A DNA stretch of 64,000 nt from positions 4,275,538 to 4,339,537 of the forward strand of contig NW_020656077.1 in NCBI RefSeq assembly GCF_003589595.1. Reading direction: 5' to 3'. The stretch's first letter is position 1. Every line of letters begins with the position of its first letter. This document shows, in pieces, positions 58,901 to 64,000 of the stretch. A program made the position numbers and the translations under genes. The notes below the pieces were generated by a model, which was not told the DNA's origin, made no database searches, and saw only the letters and a program-made list of their open reading frames with translations. The DNA comes from Hyposmocoma kahamanoa (taxonomy: Eukaryota > Arthropoda > Insecta > Lepidoptera > Cosmopterigidae).

Positions 58901-59394
58901 TAACAAGTGCTGTGTGAATAAATATAACATATTTTTTTTTATTGTATACGGTTACACTATACAGTAATGCATTTTGGAGACATTTATTTACTTAATTATT
59001 ATAAGCTGTGGAATCTTTATTTTTTTATAATCTCGTAAATGTAATCTCATGCTTAGAATTGCACGTTGTGTATTTGAACAATCTCAAAATAATGGGCCAG
59101 TTTCATAAATTAAATTATTCTAACGTGTTAGTATTGCTTTTTTTCAATATTGTTTACAGGAAGACCTAACTGGTGACTTCAGGAATGTGCTAGTCGCACT
59201 TTGTTATTAATCCTGCAAAATTGTTATTTAATTTCGTTTATTTTTAAGTTTCTAGCGTATATTTAACTGTTGAGCTTTTGCATGCAGTTATTCCAAATTA
59301 ATTTTAAAATTGTTGGTTACAAGTACAATGATATATTTTGCAGGATGATACGAAAGGGGACTACAAACGCGTCTTACTCACTCTCGTGTCTTAG
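33375..59394 (+). CDS. AnxB9: Annexin B9 (annexin IX), with four alternative C-terminal exons
   Basis: Constitutive coding exons: 33375-33404, 36680-36856, 48217-48421, 52618-52847, 55515-55611, 56751-56932. All are GT-AG and in phase, encoding residues 1-307 ([20 protein letters not shown]...). One of four last exons (58075, 58790, 59160 or 59344) adds 16 residues, so every isoform is 323 residues. Four annexin repeats carry the type II Ca2+ loops GFGTDE (36-41), GIGTDE (108-113), GQWGTDE (191-197) and GLGTND (267-272). Annexins bind acidic phospholipid membranes when Ca2+ is present; B9 in Drosophila has been tied to spectrin and membrane trafficking. The [14 protein letters not shown] terminus and the ENQGID linker match insect annexin B9 rather than B10 or B11. 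Intron 3 is 11.4 kb and packed with transposons. No frame damage is seen. Confidence 0.96.
34740..34975 (+). repeat. Dispersed repeat in AnxB9 intron 2
   Basis: This contains 'cctcaaaagtcattcatccccatattcatcccctagttt' and ends 'gaacctcctcctttttttgaagtcggttaaaaa', a repeat common in moth genomes. The opposite copy is at 30185-30360. Confidence 0.6.
35721..36198. mobile_element. 478-bp inverted-repeat element carrying a conserved-looking peptide
   Basis: The ends 'gtacagggtcaagagtacgtcaagcttgacactt' and, reversed, 'gtacagtcaagagcacgtcaaacttgacacttt' are inverted over about 35 bp. Inside, the minus strand (35870-36112) encodes [19 protein letters not shown] then [20 protein letters not shown]. 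The sequence looks protein-coding rather than random. I cannot name its family. The frame starts at 36112 and has no visible partner, so it is probably a truncated element gene. It lies in AnxB9 intron 2. Confidence 0.6.
37275..37556 (-). mobile_element. Retroelement tail, family R
   Basis: The minus-strand copy contains, in reverse, every block of the 19715 copy: 'gtaagctacacgcctgtccataacag', 'gacataagttgac', 'gctgacattactgcttggcagc', 'tggacgaattctttcacaagga'. Confidence 0.8.
38345..38503 (-). mobile_element. SINE S1, internally deleted copy
   Basis: On the minus strand it shows the tRNA-like head (in plus orientation 'cccgggaatcgaacctgggacctctgcg...ggccacagaggcagtt') and the S1 body. The 'gttgagtgtgtgcg' end segment is missing. 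Confidence 0.85.
38690..39000 (-). mobile_element. Retroelement tail, family R, with internal insertion
   Basis: Family R blocks ('gtaagcgacaagcctgttcataaaagttgcaatgccac', 'cctgagacaagttgacaagtcccatgtgc', 'attattgcttggcggcag') are interrupted near 38755-38815. The inserted sequence 'caatgaactttatgctcaattgtgtaacgtac' is an internal stretch of the MITE also seen at 42753 and 60369. Confidence 0.75.
39690..39985 (-). mobile_element. SINE family S2
   Basis: The minus strand carries a tRNA-like head: 'cgtagctcagttgggagagc' (A box), a variable stem, then 'gcagattcgaattc' (B box). The tail 'atgatgttttactaccatgat' on the plus strand is shared with the copy at 47361. An (AT)n tract at 39904-39952 expands one flank. 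Confidence 0.75.
39904..39952. repeat. (AT)n microsatellite
   Basis: An AT dinucleotide run inside the S2 element copy, interrupted once by 'gtatt'. Confidence 0.9.
40460..40825 (+). mobile_element. Truncated non-LTR retroelement 3' region with poly(A)
   Basis: This contains 'tgcccgtgggggtcgtaagaggcgaccgagggcg', a sequence familiar from lepidopteran retroelements, and ends 'ttccatcaggcgcggtgcagtcattttg...aataaaaa' followed by at least 20 A. It runs straight into an assembly gap. Confidence 0.65.
40826..40925. other. Assembly gap (100 N) flanked by poly(A)
   Basis: Exactly 100 N with A runs on both sides (40798-40822 and 40926-40952). This is a nominal-size gap at a low-complexity tail and its real length is unknown. 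Confidence 1.
40953..41110 (+). repeat. Interspersed repeat ('aaccgctgaaccaatattgatgaa')
   Basis: The segment after the gap, with 'aatgcgaaagtaactcagtc...gactaaaccgctgaaccaat...', has the form of a very common lepidopteran repeat. No second clear copy is in the window. Confidence 0.4.
41790..42010 (-). mobile_element. Retroelement tail, family R, decayed
   Basis: Recognisable by 'acgcctgaccataacagttgcaa', 'agacataagttgacaagtccctt', 'gcggcagaaatatgtaaagtggtagta' and 'ggacgaacactttcacaaggaa'. It has internal deletions. Confidence 0.7.
42500..42658 (-). mobile_element. tRNA-derived SINE (family S4)
   Basis: The minus strand reads 'cctcggtggccgaatgggttcgcaccgtagg...gaggtctcgggttcgagtccc', a tRNA-like A and B box pair, followed by 'aataagaccaatttgagaaatgaacttttctaaactgg'. 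It differs from S1 and S2 in its body and is the only copy here. Confidence 0.7.
42753..42850 (+). mobile_element. MITE fragment with GGCTCAA end
   Basis: 'taa|ggctcaatttatattgcggcggaacggaacggaagcgaatttttgtaac' matches the right arm of the element at 60369-60558. The opposite end is not found, so this is a half element. Confidence 0.65.
44325..44600 (+). mobile_element. Retroelement tail, family R
   Basis: Contains 'accgccaagcagtaatgttaccattactgcg', 'ggaattgtcaacttatgtctcag', 'aaagctctgagtggcattgcgactgtt' and 'ggacaggcgtgtcgcttac'. The short frames in it are not genes. Confidence 0.8.
44820..45250 (+). pseudogene. Non-LTR retrotransposon, C-terminal reverse transcriptase fragment
   Basis: Translation from 44825 gives [20 protein letters not shown] followed by [17 protein letters not shown], the conserved block between the polymerase core and the C terminus of lepidopteran LINEs. 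It continues with a frame-shifted LWN...YNLGL-type end and the 'cgtcaggtgagatggaggtc' tail. It is truncated at the 5' end and frame-broken. Confidence 0.75.
46141..46279. repeat. Long hairpin, about 45-bp arms
   Basis: The left arm 'gcaggcttagcatgagcccg' plus 'aagacaaaagttatctcttcttcga' is matched on the right by its reverse complement with about two differences. The loop (about 47 bp) contains a third partial copy, 'gacaaaagttatatcttctt'. Confidence 0.9.
46381..46419. repeat. 15-bp tandem repeat (2.6 units)
   Basis: The unit 'caacgcaaagaaatc' is repeated at 46381 and 46396 and partly at 46411. Confidence 0.9.
46619..46839. mobile_element. hAT-type MITE (family H), copy 2, inverted, perfect 8-bp TSD
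   Basis: A 221-bp element in the opposite orientation to copies 1 and 3, flanked by the exact duplication 'gcaaacaa' (46611-46618 and 46840-46847). It has an internal deletion relative to the others. The 84-residue frame inside is spurious. Confidence 0.9.
47311..47358 (-). mobile_element. SINE S1 head fragment
   Basis: 'aaatatttctctctctcgaaacctctgcgtgtcacggaggcagtt' is the S1 head with an internal deletion. It stops where the S2 element at 47361 begins. Confidence 0.7.
47361..47596 (-). mobile_element. SINE family S2, second copy
   Basis: Starts 'attatgatgttttactaccgtgatattcatt' like the copy at 39690, has the inverted tRNA-like B box 'ggactcgaac' near 47474, and ends 'attacaaatctttgttttt'. 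Confidence 0.7.
49921..50140 (+). mobile_element. tRNA-derived SINE (family S3)
   Basis: Starts 'gccgtggtagcctaataatgatttgacctactgcctctca', a decayed A box, followed by the B-box region 'ggtcctgagctcgagc' and the body 'atgtgcgaaattaaatttgaaattt...ggaaaacatcgtgatgaaacctgcac'. This body is frequent in moth genomes. It is joined directly to the LINE fragment that follows. Confidence 0.7.
50141..50518 (+). pseudogene. Non-LTR retrotransposon, reverse transcriptase C terminus with poly(A)
   Basis: The frame ending at 50404 reads [15 protein letters not shown], then [20 protein letters not shown] and [19 protein letters not shown], the standard C-terminal end of insect LINE polymerases. After the stop comes 'cttaacatcaggtggagtggagtcatttgcctgtcaggtataaa' and a run of about 20 A. 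It is 5' truncated, the normal outcome of target-primed insertion. Confidence 0.85.
50519..50620 (+). mobile_element. RTE-type LINE 3' tail
   Basis: 'ggccagcgtggcggactatggccgaaaaccctcgtctaaaaggaaacccgtgccaagcagtggaacgtataggttgatgatgacga' is the characteristic 3' end of lepidopteran RTE elements, whose last codons run into a gatgat repeat. It sits directly against the poly(A) of the preceding LINE fragment. Confidence 0.7.
53506..53868. mobile_element. hAT-type MITE, 363 bp, near-perfect 8-bp TSD
   Basis: Ends CAGTGGCGGATTT and AAATCCGCCACTG are perfect inverses, with GGCC-rich subterminal repeats ('ggcctaggg', 'cccgggcct'). Flanking 'taaatgag' and 'aaaatgag' match at 7 of 8 positions. CAGTGGCGG ends plus an 8-bp duplication indicate hAT. 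It lies in AnxB9 intron 5. Confidence 0.85.
54489..54630. mobile_element. Foldback MITE (family G), copy 2
   Basis: 'tggaaataaaactattt...cggatttaaatcgcgtatatttgttttttcaaac' matches the left arm of 11785-11950. The right arm is shortened to 'gatccgaaaaatagtttccatttcc'. Confidence 0.75.
57472..57697 (+). mobile_element. SINE S1, full-length and well preserved
   Basis: The best S1 copy in the window. A box 'gtggccgaacgg', B box 'ggttcgattccc', then the S1 body and an (ATT)n tail. It lies between the last constitutive AnxB9 exon and the first alternative last exon. Confidence 0.92.
58075..58125 (+). CDS. AnxB9: AnxB9 alternative last exon a ([16 protein letters not shown])
   Basis: The acceptor 'attttgattacag' is followed by 17 codons in the same phase as exon 56751-56932, ending TAG. 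The peptide [16 protein letters not shown] is the textbook end of annexin repeat IV ([12 protein letters not shown] in vertebrate annexin A5) and is the most conserved of the four. It is hidden in an unrelated longer frame (57912-58301), so an ORF caller misses it. No strong AATAAA follows before exon b, so its polyadenylation site is unclear. Confidence 0.88.
   Translation, partial: DDTSGDYKKALLTLVE
58458..58702. mobile_element. MITE (GGATGCTGATAAGC family), copy 1
   Basis: The left end 'tggatgctgataagcaatacgtgttaactcac' is matched in reverse by 'gtgggttgacacgttattgcttaactgct'. It lies between alternative exons a and b of AnxB9. The second copy is at 60559-60709. Confidence 0.7.
58790..58840 (+). 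CDS. AnxB9: AnxB9 alternative last exon b ([16 protein letters not shown])
   Basis: Acceptor 'ttgccatttttcag', 17 codons in the shared phase, stop TAA. The peptide is the most diverged of the four: the GDY triplet is replaced by GPL, and the Asp at the fifth-to-last conserved acidic position by Glu. It shares its CY ending with exon c, suggesting the two arose by duplication. AATAAA at 58917-58922 would serve as its poly(A) signal. Confidence 0.88.
   Translation, partial: DEIGGPLGRLLSAMCY
58917..58922 (+). promoter_or_regulatory. Poly(A) signal after AnxB9 exon b
   Basis: AATAAA lies 77 bp after the stop codon of exon b and upstream of exons c and d, consistent with a separate 3' end for that isoform. 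Confidence 0.55.
59160..59210 (+). CDS. AnxB9: AnxB9 alternative last exon c ([16 protein letters not shown])
   Basis: Acceptor 'ttcaatattgtttacag', 17 codons in the shared phase, stop TAA. The peptide keeps the ED-x-x-GDF core of annexin repeat IV and ends CY like exon b. No AATAAA lies between it and exon d, so c and d probably share the signal at 59443. Confidence 0.92.
   Translation, partial: EDLTGDFRNVLVALCY
59344..59394 (+). CDS. AnxB9: AnxB9 alternative last exon d ([16 protein letters not shown])
   Basis: Acceptor 'atgatatattttgcag', 17 codons in the shared phase, stop TAG. The peptide is close to exon a (DDTxGDYKxxLLTLV), so a and d form one pair and b and c another. It is the last exon before the gene's main poly(A) signal. 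Confidence 0.92.
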   Translation, partial: DDTKGDYKRVLLTLVS

Positions 59395-59442
59395 AGCATA
59401 ATACCTATAAAATGTTAAGAATTCGCCTTGCGTCAATGTTCC

Positions 59443-59448
59443 AATAAA
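59443..59448 (+). promoter_or_regulatory. Main AnxB9 poly(A) signal
   Basis: AATAAA lies 48 bp after the stop codon of exon d; another A-rich signal (AATAAA) follows about 30 bp later. Confidence 0.65.
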
Positions 59449-59984
59449 ATTGCCTCTACATTGTACAACTGTAAAATAAATGCTTGATATATTTTGTGAA
59501 AATGATATTTATTGGTGCTGTAGTTTGGTTTTACTATATTATACACGTTTACAATATGATTAAAGTATGTATGTTCACTCGTTTGTTTCAATTTATATCC
59601 CTTATACCCTCCAGTGTTATCTGAAAAGAAAATTATTTTTATTTACAGTTAGGTCTCGCAACTTTCCTACAACGAAGACTGTAAATCACTTTGTTAAATG
59701 TACAGGGAAGAAAAAAATACCCTCTAAAATTAATTAAACAAATAATAAAATAATAATGTGGCTGAGGCCAGACTGTTTCTATGTGTGTGATACTTTTCGA
59801 CTTGCTACATTACATGATTTCAGAGAAAGACACTTGTGACATTGGAATTGACCGACTTACACTGAACTGATTCCATAAGCATCACAGGGATGTTTTAGTA
59901 TGGATTATTTCAAAATGCATTTCAATATGCCGATAGTGCTGGCACAGTATCAAGATTACTAAATCATTGCTTCTGGGAAATCTG

Positions 59985-62900
59985 TTATTTATTTTGGCTG
60001 CCATCCAATGTGTCCATCAAGCGGATTGCATGTGAGATAAAATTCTGACAAAATTAAAAATCAAAGGAAATTTAATCTATACTTAAGAATTTTTTTTTAA
60101 ATAATAATAACGCACACACTCAACATAGCCCCGCACTAGGGAAATCCTGTGTCGCGGGTGCCATGGACATACACATAGACAACCACAATTACACCCAAAC
60201 GCACGGGAGAAATAAATGTAGGTCATACAAATATTTCTCCCGGCCCGGGCATCGAACCTGGGACCTCTGCGTGGTAGTCCGGCATGGTAACCGTTCGAGC
60301 ACGGAGGCAATTATTCGTCCCGTCACTGGATGTCATAAAAAAAACCTATCGCGGCAAATAAGTCGTAAGGCTCAATTGCTGCAGAACGAAATGAAAGTAA
60401 ATTTTTGTAACGATATTGTAGCTTTAATGAATGTCGCGCTTTCCGCGGAAAATTTTGGCTTTTATGTAATTTGTACGTTACACAATTGACCACAAAAGTT
60501 CATTATGTATGTACAGTATCGTTACAAAAATTCGCTTCCGTTCCGTTCTGCCGCAATTGGATGCTGATAAGCAAAAGCGTGTCAATCAACAAGACCATAG
60601 TTTTGCGAAAATAGCACCAATACAATTTTTTTCTGTTTTTGATAGTTTGTTCCAAAATGAAAACTATGATCAATAACGTTGGGCGACACGTTATTGCTTA
60701 CAAGCATCCAATTTGCAGTGAAACAGGAGCAAACCTGGAATGTTCCAACAGCATTAACAGCACTGTTATCCTTAAGTGACAGCGCAGTCCTTTGTCCGTT
60801 TGTGTGGCAGAGAAGCAGCCTCTTGTTGCTGCGGTGCGCCCAAGCATCACCCAGCGAGCCTACAACCGAGCCGCTCGACAGGCCCAGCCGAGTACTCATC
60901 TCGTTTGTTAACACTACCTGGAATGATCAGTCAAACGGGGTGAATAGGGAATCAGGGTTGAATAGACAAAACTTTTTAAAATAATTCTTATGCTATTATT
61001 AAAAACTATATTAGTACTGTTATATATTAGTACTACTGGCTCCGGAACGTCTTCTTGTCCTCAATACCGCAGTCCTTGAAGACAAACGTCTTCCAGCAGT
61101 GCATGTTGCCAGTGGTGACCTATGGCTCTGAGACATGGTCACTTACTATGGGCCTCATAAAAAAGCTGAGGAGATTCTAACAGAAATTTCTTCCTGCAGA
61201 CCTAGATACAGGAGACAATAATTACAATAACGGGTTTACGTGCACAACAAAAAATAAAAAAAAATGTAATTATTGAAACTGTATAAATACTTAGGTAAAC
61301 ACATATTTCGTACCATGATACCTATATAATGGATGGAATAGTGCTCCTTAACTCTCATTTTGAAGATTGCCAAGAATTTACTATCATGATGGGAAGTGCA
61401 TTCCAAAGTCTGTCTGCATGAACAGTGAAGGAGTGAGAATAAAAACCGGAATTGAATGTTGGAAAAGATAAGTGGGACCTAACGAGAGAGCGACAGGGCT
61501 TAATCTGAGAAAGCTGAAACGCTCATTCAGATACCCGGGAGACATAGGGTTGTGCAGAATATAATAGAGAACTGAGACAGTATGCAAATTCCTGCAGAGA
61601 CTGGGAGAATGTGAAGCCACTTGAGTTGACTGCAATGAAAATATTAACCTTACCTATTGTATTAGTTTAATTTTGTGTCAATTGATTTCAGTTACATACC
61701 TATAAGTACCTGAATCTTTACTAATCTTATACCCACACATTTATTACACAAAGGGATAACGCCTAATAAGGCAATGCTGAATCATTTCCGCAGCTTCCGC
61801 TTAAGGGGTTAAGACATTGCATAAAGTTTTAATGTACATTAATTATCACTTACAAGGTATGCGTTCTTAGGAAACGTTACTTAGAGGTGCACAAAAGCTT
61901 CAAAAACATTTTTGCATATACATATGTAGAGAAGATTAAAATGAAATGCTTACAGCAATTTGTTTTTCCACAGCTATCTGCTGCAATTCTGCCATTAATC
62001 TGAAGAGCAATCCTGTTCTCTGTCGGGTATCCATCCCGTCTTTGAAAGGGAAAGCTATTGAATCTATCACTATTAGCTTTATCTGTAAAATAAAATGGCA
62101 TTAAACTCTAGAAATAACTTGACTGCATAATAATATTTGAGTTTACGTATCTATTTCAATTATGTACAATCATTAAAGGGCTAAAAATATTATATAAGTA
62201 TTGTAGTATTACAGTACTATTGTCATAGGTTATGCCACAAATTGTGTGCAATAATATATCATTGTACAATGTAACAAGGTTAGTGTTGGTGTCCCAAGAA
62301 TGCACTCCTGTTTGCAAGACTCCACTGCTGAAATAGACAGGGAGGAGGATGGAAAGCCATAAACACATTTGATTTCTATGACAAGTAAGAAATAAGGAAG
62401 ATTGTTATCTAAAACTCTCCAACCAGTTTCAATGGATGGCGTATCAACCGTTTTAGGGATTGTAAAAGTGAGAAAAGCTGGCATAAAAATATTGTAGTGC
62501 CTAACCTAAAGCTATTTACCCGAATTTAATACACAAGTTTTATCTACCTATCTTCTTAGTAATACGTAGCATTTAATTTTAACAACTTAATATTTAGGTG
62601 CAACATAATAATGATTAAAATAGTCCATGGGTGACATTGTTAGCAGTATATAATTATTGATAAGACTGTTGTTACAAAATAAAACATGGCACAGAAATTA
62701 CAATTAATAATTACCCTAGGATGTTGAACAATGAACCTAGGAAGCCTATGCAAGAATGCACAGAATTTAGTTAATCCAAATGCGTTGACATAGTGCAGTT
62801 TTTTCAAGGCATCATTTTCTCTGAAATCTAATGGCATACTCAATAATTTCCGACATCTGTCTAGACTCGCAAAGAGTATTTCTGAAATAAATAATTTTAG

Positions 62901-63567
62901 TTGTACATTTGTGTGAAAGAATTTCCTTACAAACAATTTTGAAAAGTGAAGAGAATAGAAGCCACTGATGCTTTATGGCGATCAGGTTACTAAAATGTAA
63001 TTTAAGGATATTTGTAAGCATCAACACTTTTAAACTAATTCCTATAAAATATGTGGCCTCAATTAGACAAAAAACTGACTAATTAAAAAGAAATGAAACA
63101 GTTTCATTTCATTGAGATTTCGTCATTGACTTACAATTATATGGACATCGGGTCCGCGCTAAAAAGTGTCCGAACTTATAGGGCGTTAAAATCGTATACA
63201 TAGCGTCATTCACGCTTTAGTCTTCGTTTGTTCGACTGACAGCGAAGCAAGCAAAATTAGACAGTACTGCGATGACATTACAATTTAAATTCAACGTATT
63301 AGCTTTTTCATATTCCTTTACATGTCACTATGATTAAATAGGTTGACTTGGGACATTTTTGTCATAGTTTTTGTATTAGACCCGTCGTCCATTTATTTGT
63401 AAGTCAATGGATTTCGTCATAAAAAAATATTGAACCAACCAATCATTGATAGAGACATACCTTTGAATCTGCAGATAGTGAAGTTGGTGTTTGTGTCTAT
63501 ATATAAAGCCTCAGCATTTAATCCTCCTAGTGTTTCAGGAATTTGCACTGATGCACAAAATTGTAAG
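59985..63567 (-). CDS. RAD51C: RAD51C (spindle-D-like) recombinase paralogue, 3' part of gene
   Basis: Minus-strand exons in transcript order: 63461-63567, 62715-62881, 61954-62082, 60735-60917 and a tentative last exon 59985-60044. All junctions are GT-AG and in phase; about 214 residues. Diagnostic blocks are VQIPETLGG...EALYIDT (strand 3), KLIVIDSIAFPF (Walker B, Asp present), and LTNEMSTR followed by SLGDAWAHRSNKRLLL. They align in order with vertebrate RAD51C, a member of RAD51-paralogue complexes in homologous recombination and meiosis. The exon with Walker A and the N terminus lies beyond the right edge. Two oddities: the RecA-family catalytic Glu (DTEG) is Asn here (DTNT), and TNQ is TNE. 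The last exon (19 residues, ISHAIR in place of the usual ITxxGIR, then TAA) is in phase but weakly supported. The gene converges on AnxB9 with about 590 bp between stop codons. Confidence 0.87.
60102..60310 (-). mobile_element. SINE S1, in the last RAD51C intron
   Basis: A full S1 copy in reverse: (ATT)n complement at the left, 'cgcacacactcaacatagccccgcactagg', and the inverted tRNA-like head 'gaacctgggacctctgcg...ggtaaccgttcgagcacggaggca'. Confidence 0.9.
60369..60558. mobile_element. MITE with GGCTCAA end
   Basis: The left arm 'ggctcaattgctgcagaacg...gtaaatttttgtaacgatattgta' is matched in reverse by 'tacagtatcgttacaaaaattcgcttccgttccgttctgccgcaatt'. TAA precedes the left end. The right terminus is cut by the next element. 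A half copy is at 42753. Confidence 0.75.
60559..60709. mobile_element. MITE (GGATGCTGATAAGC family), copy 2, next to another MITE
   Basis: Ends 'ggatgctgataagcaaaagcgtgtc' and 'gacacgttattgcttacaagcatcc' are inverted; flanking 'aatt' occurs on both sides. It sits at the point where the GGCTCAA element stops and ends only 25 bp before a RAD51C exon. Confidence 0.75.
61045..61180 (+). pseudogene. RTE-type LINE reverse transcriptase fragment
   Basis: Translation gives VFQQCMLPVVTYGSETWSLT followed by MGLIKKLRR, the strongly conserved C-terminal block of RTE elements. It lies in a RAD51C intron on the opposite strand. Confidence 0.8.
61384..61640 (-). pseudogene. Second non-LTR reverse transcriptase fragment, frame-broken
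   Basis: Minus-strand translation in two frames gives LSSLLYSAQPYVSRVSE-like text and then TFNSGFYSHSFTVHADRLWN followed by ALP, which fits the LINE C-terminal pattern ending R-LWN-LP. It is degraded and 5' truncated. Confidence 0.6.
63124..63409. mobile_element. hAT-type MITE (family H), copy 3, perfect 8-bp TSD
   Basis: 286 bp, same orientation as copy 1 and nearly identical to it. Flanked by the exact duplication 'gatttcgt' (63116-63123 and 63410-63417). It lies in a RAD51C intron, 51 bp from the 3' edge of exon 63461-63567. Confidence 0.92.
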
Positions 63568-64000
63568 CTGCAATTTACATAATAAGATAGAACAGAATAT
63601 TATTTATTCCATACAAATACATAGGTACAGACTCTTTAACTACAATACATAATACTTAAAACAAATGGAAAACACAATATGTAATTAATAATATAAATAA
63701 ATATTTAGAGAATAAATAAAGACAATAACAAATAAATATATGTATAAATAACAAACTGATTAAGCGACAACCTCAATACAATAATGTGTTGCGTGAGGCG
63801 TATCAACCCTGTAGGCGAAGACAATATGACAGCAGTGCTAACACACGTCTTTGTTGGCACATCAAATATTGTGACATTCATAATCTAAGTTCAATTATTT
63901 ATCGTCTACTTTGAAATTGTAATTAATTTAAAAAAATAGTTTTATTTGCAATTTTTGCCTCAGCACAAACATAATTCGAGTATACACTGTGCTATTGTGA
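63568..64000. other. Right edge: RAD51C intron, nothing else seen
   Basis: Upstream of the RAD51C exon at 63567 no further exon is visible on the minus strand. The sequence is AT-rich with short A/T runs. The Walker A exon must lie beyond 64000. Confidence 0.6.

Noticed and set aside
60083..60310. 75-residue minus-strand frame with [19 protein letters not shown] text
   Set aside because: It is the translated SINE S1. The same peptide-like text appears from the copy at 12675-12992.

Overview
The window is arthropod nuclear DNA, almost certainly from a moth or butterfly. It is AT-rich, has GT-AG introns in every recognised gene, and is crowded with short inverted-repeat (MITE) elements, tRNA-derived SINEs and 3' ends of non-LTR retrotransposons of kinds familiar from Lepidoptera. 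Gene names rest on reading translated exons by eye; no database search was run. Two assembly gaps are present (29073-29472, 400 N; 40826-40925, 100 N).

Layout. A lone 5' exon of a CutC-family gene lies on the minus strand at 6764-6904; its other exons are not visible. ABCE1 (pixie / RNase L inhibitor) is complete on the plus strand at 10795-21216, with ten coding exons that join in phase into 608 residues. A repeat-filled intergenic region follows (about 21400-32900). The annexin gene AnxB9 occupies about 32900-59450 on the plus strand, with six constitutive coding exons spread over 23 kb of introns and a cluster of four alternative last exons. A RAD51C (spindle-D type) homologue runs convergently on the minus strand from the right edge to about 59985; its 5' part, including Walker A, is outside the window.

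The genes do not form a pathway: ABCE1 recycles ribosomes, annexin B9 is a Ca2+-dependent membrane-binding protein, RAD51C belongs to recombination repair, and CutC is a putative copper-homeostasis protein.

The most interesting observations are these. (1) AnxB9 has four alternative terminal exons (58075, 58790, 59160, 59344), each exactly 51 nt, in the same phase and with its own acceptor and stop. Each supplies the last 16 residues, including the acidic ligand position of the repeat IV Ca2+ site. (2) The RAD51C homologue has lost the catalytic Glu of the RecA-type DTEG motif and carries TNE instead of TNQ. (3) Three copies of one hAT-type MITE each have a perfect and different 8-bp target-site duplication. 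(4) Several further foldback, nested and tandem MITE structures are present, including one abutting the annexin 5' end and one nested inside another in a RAD51C intron.
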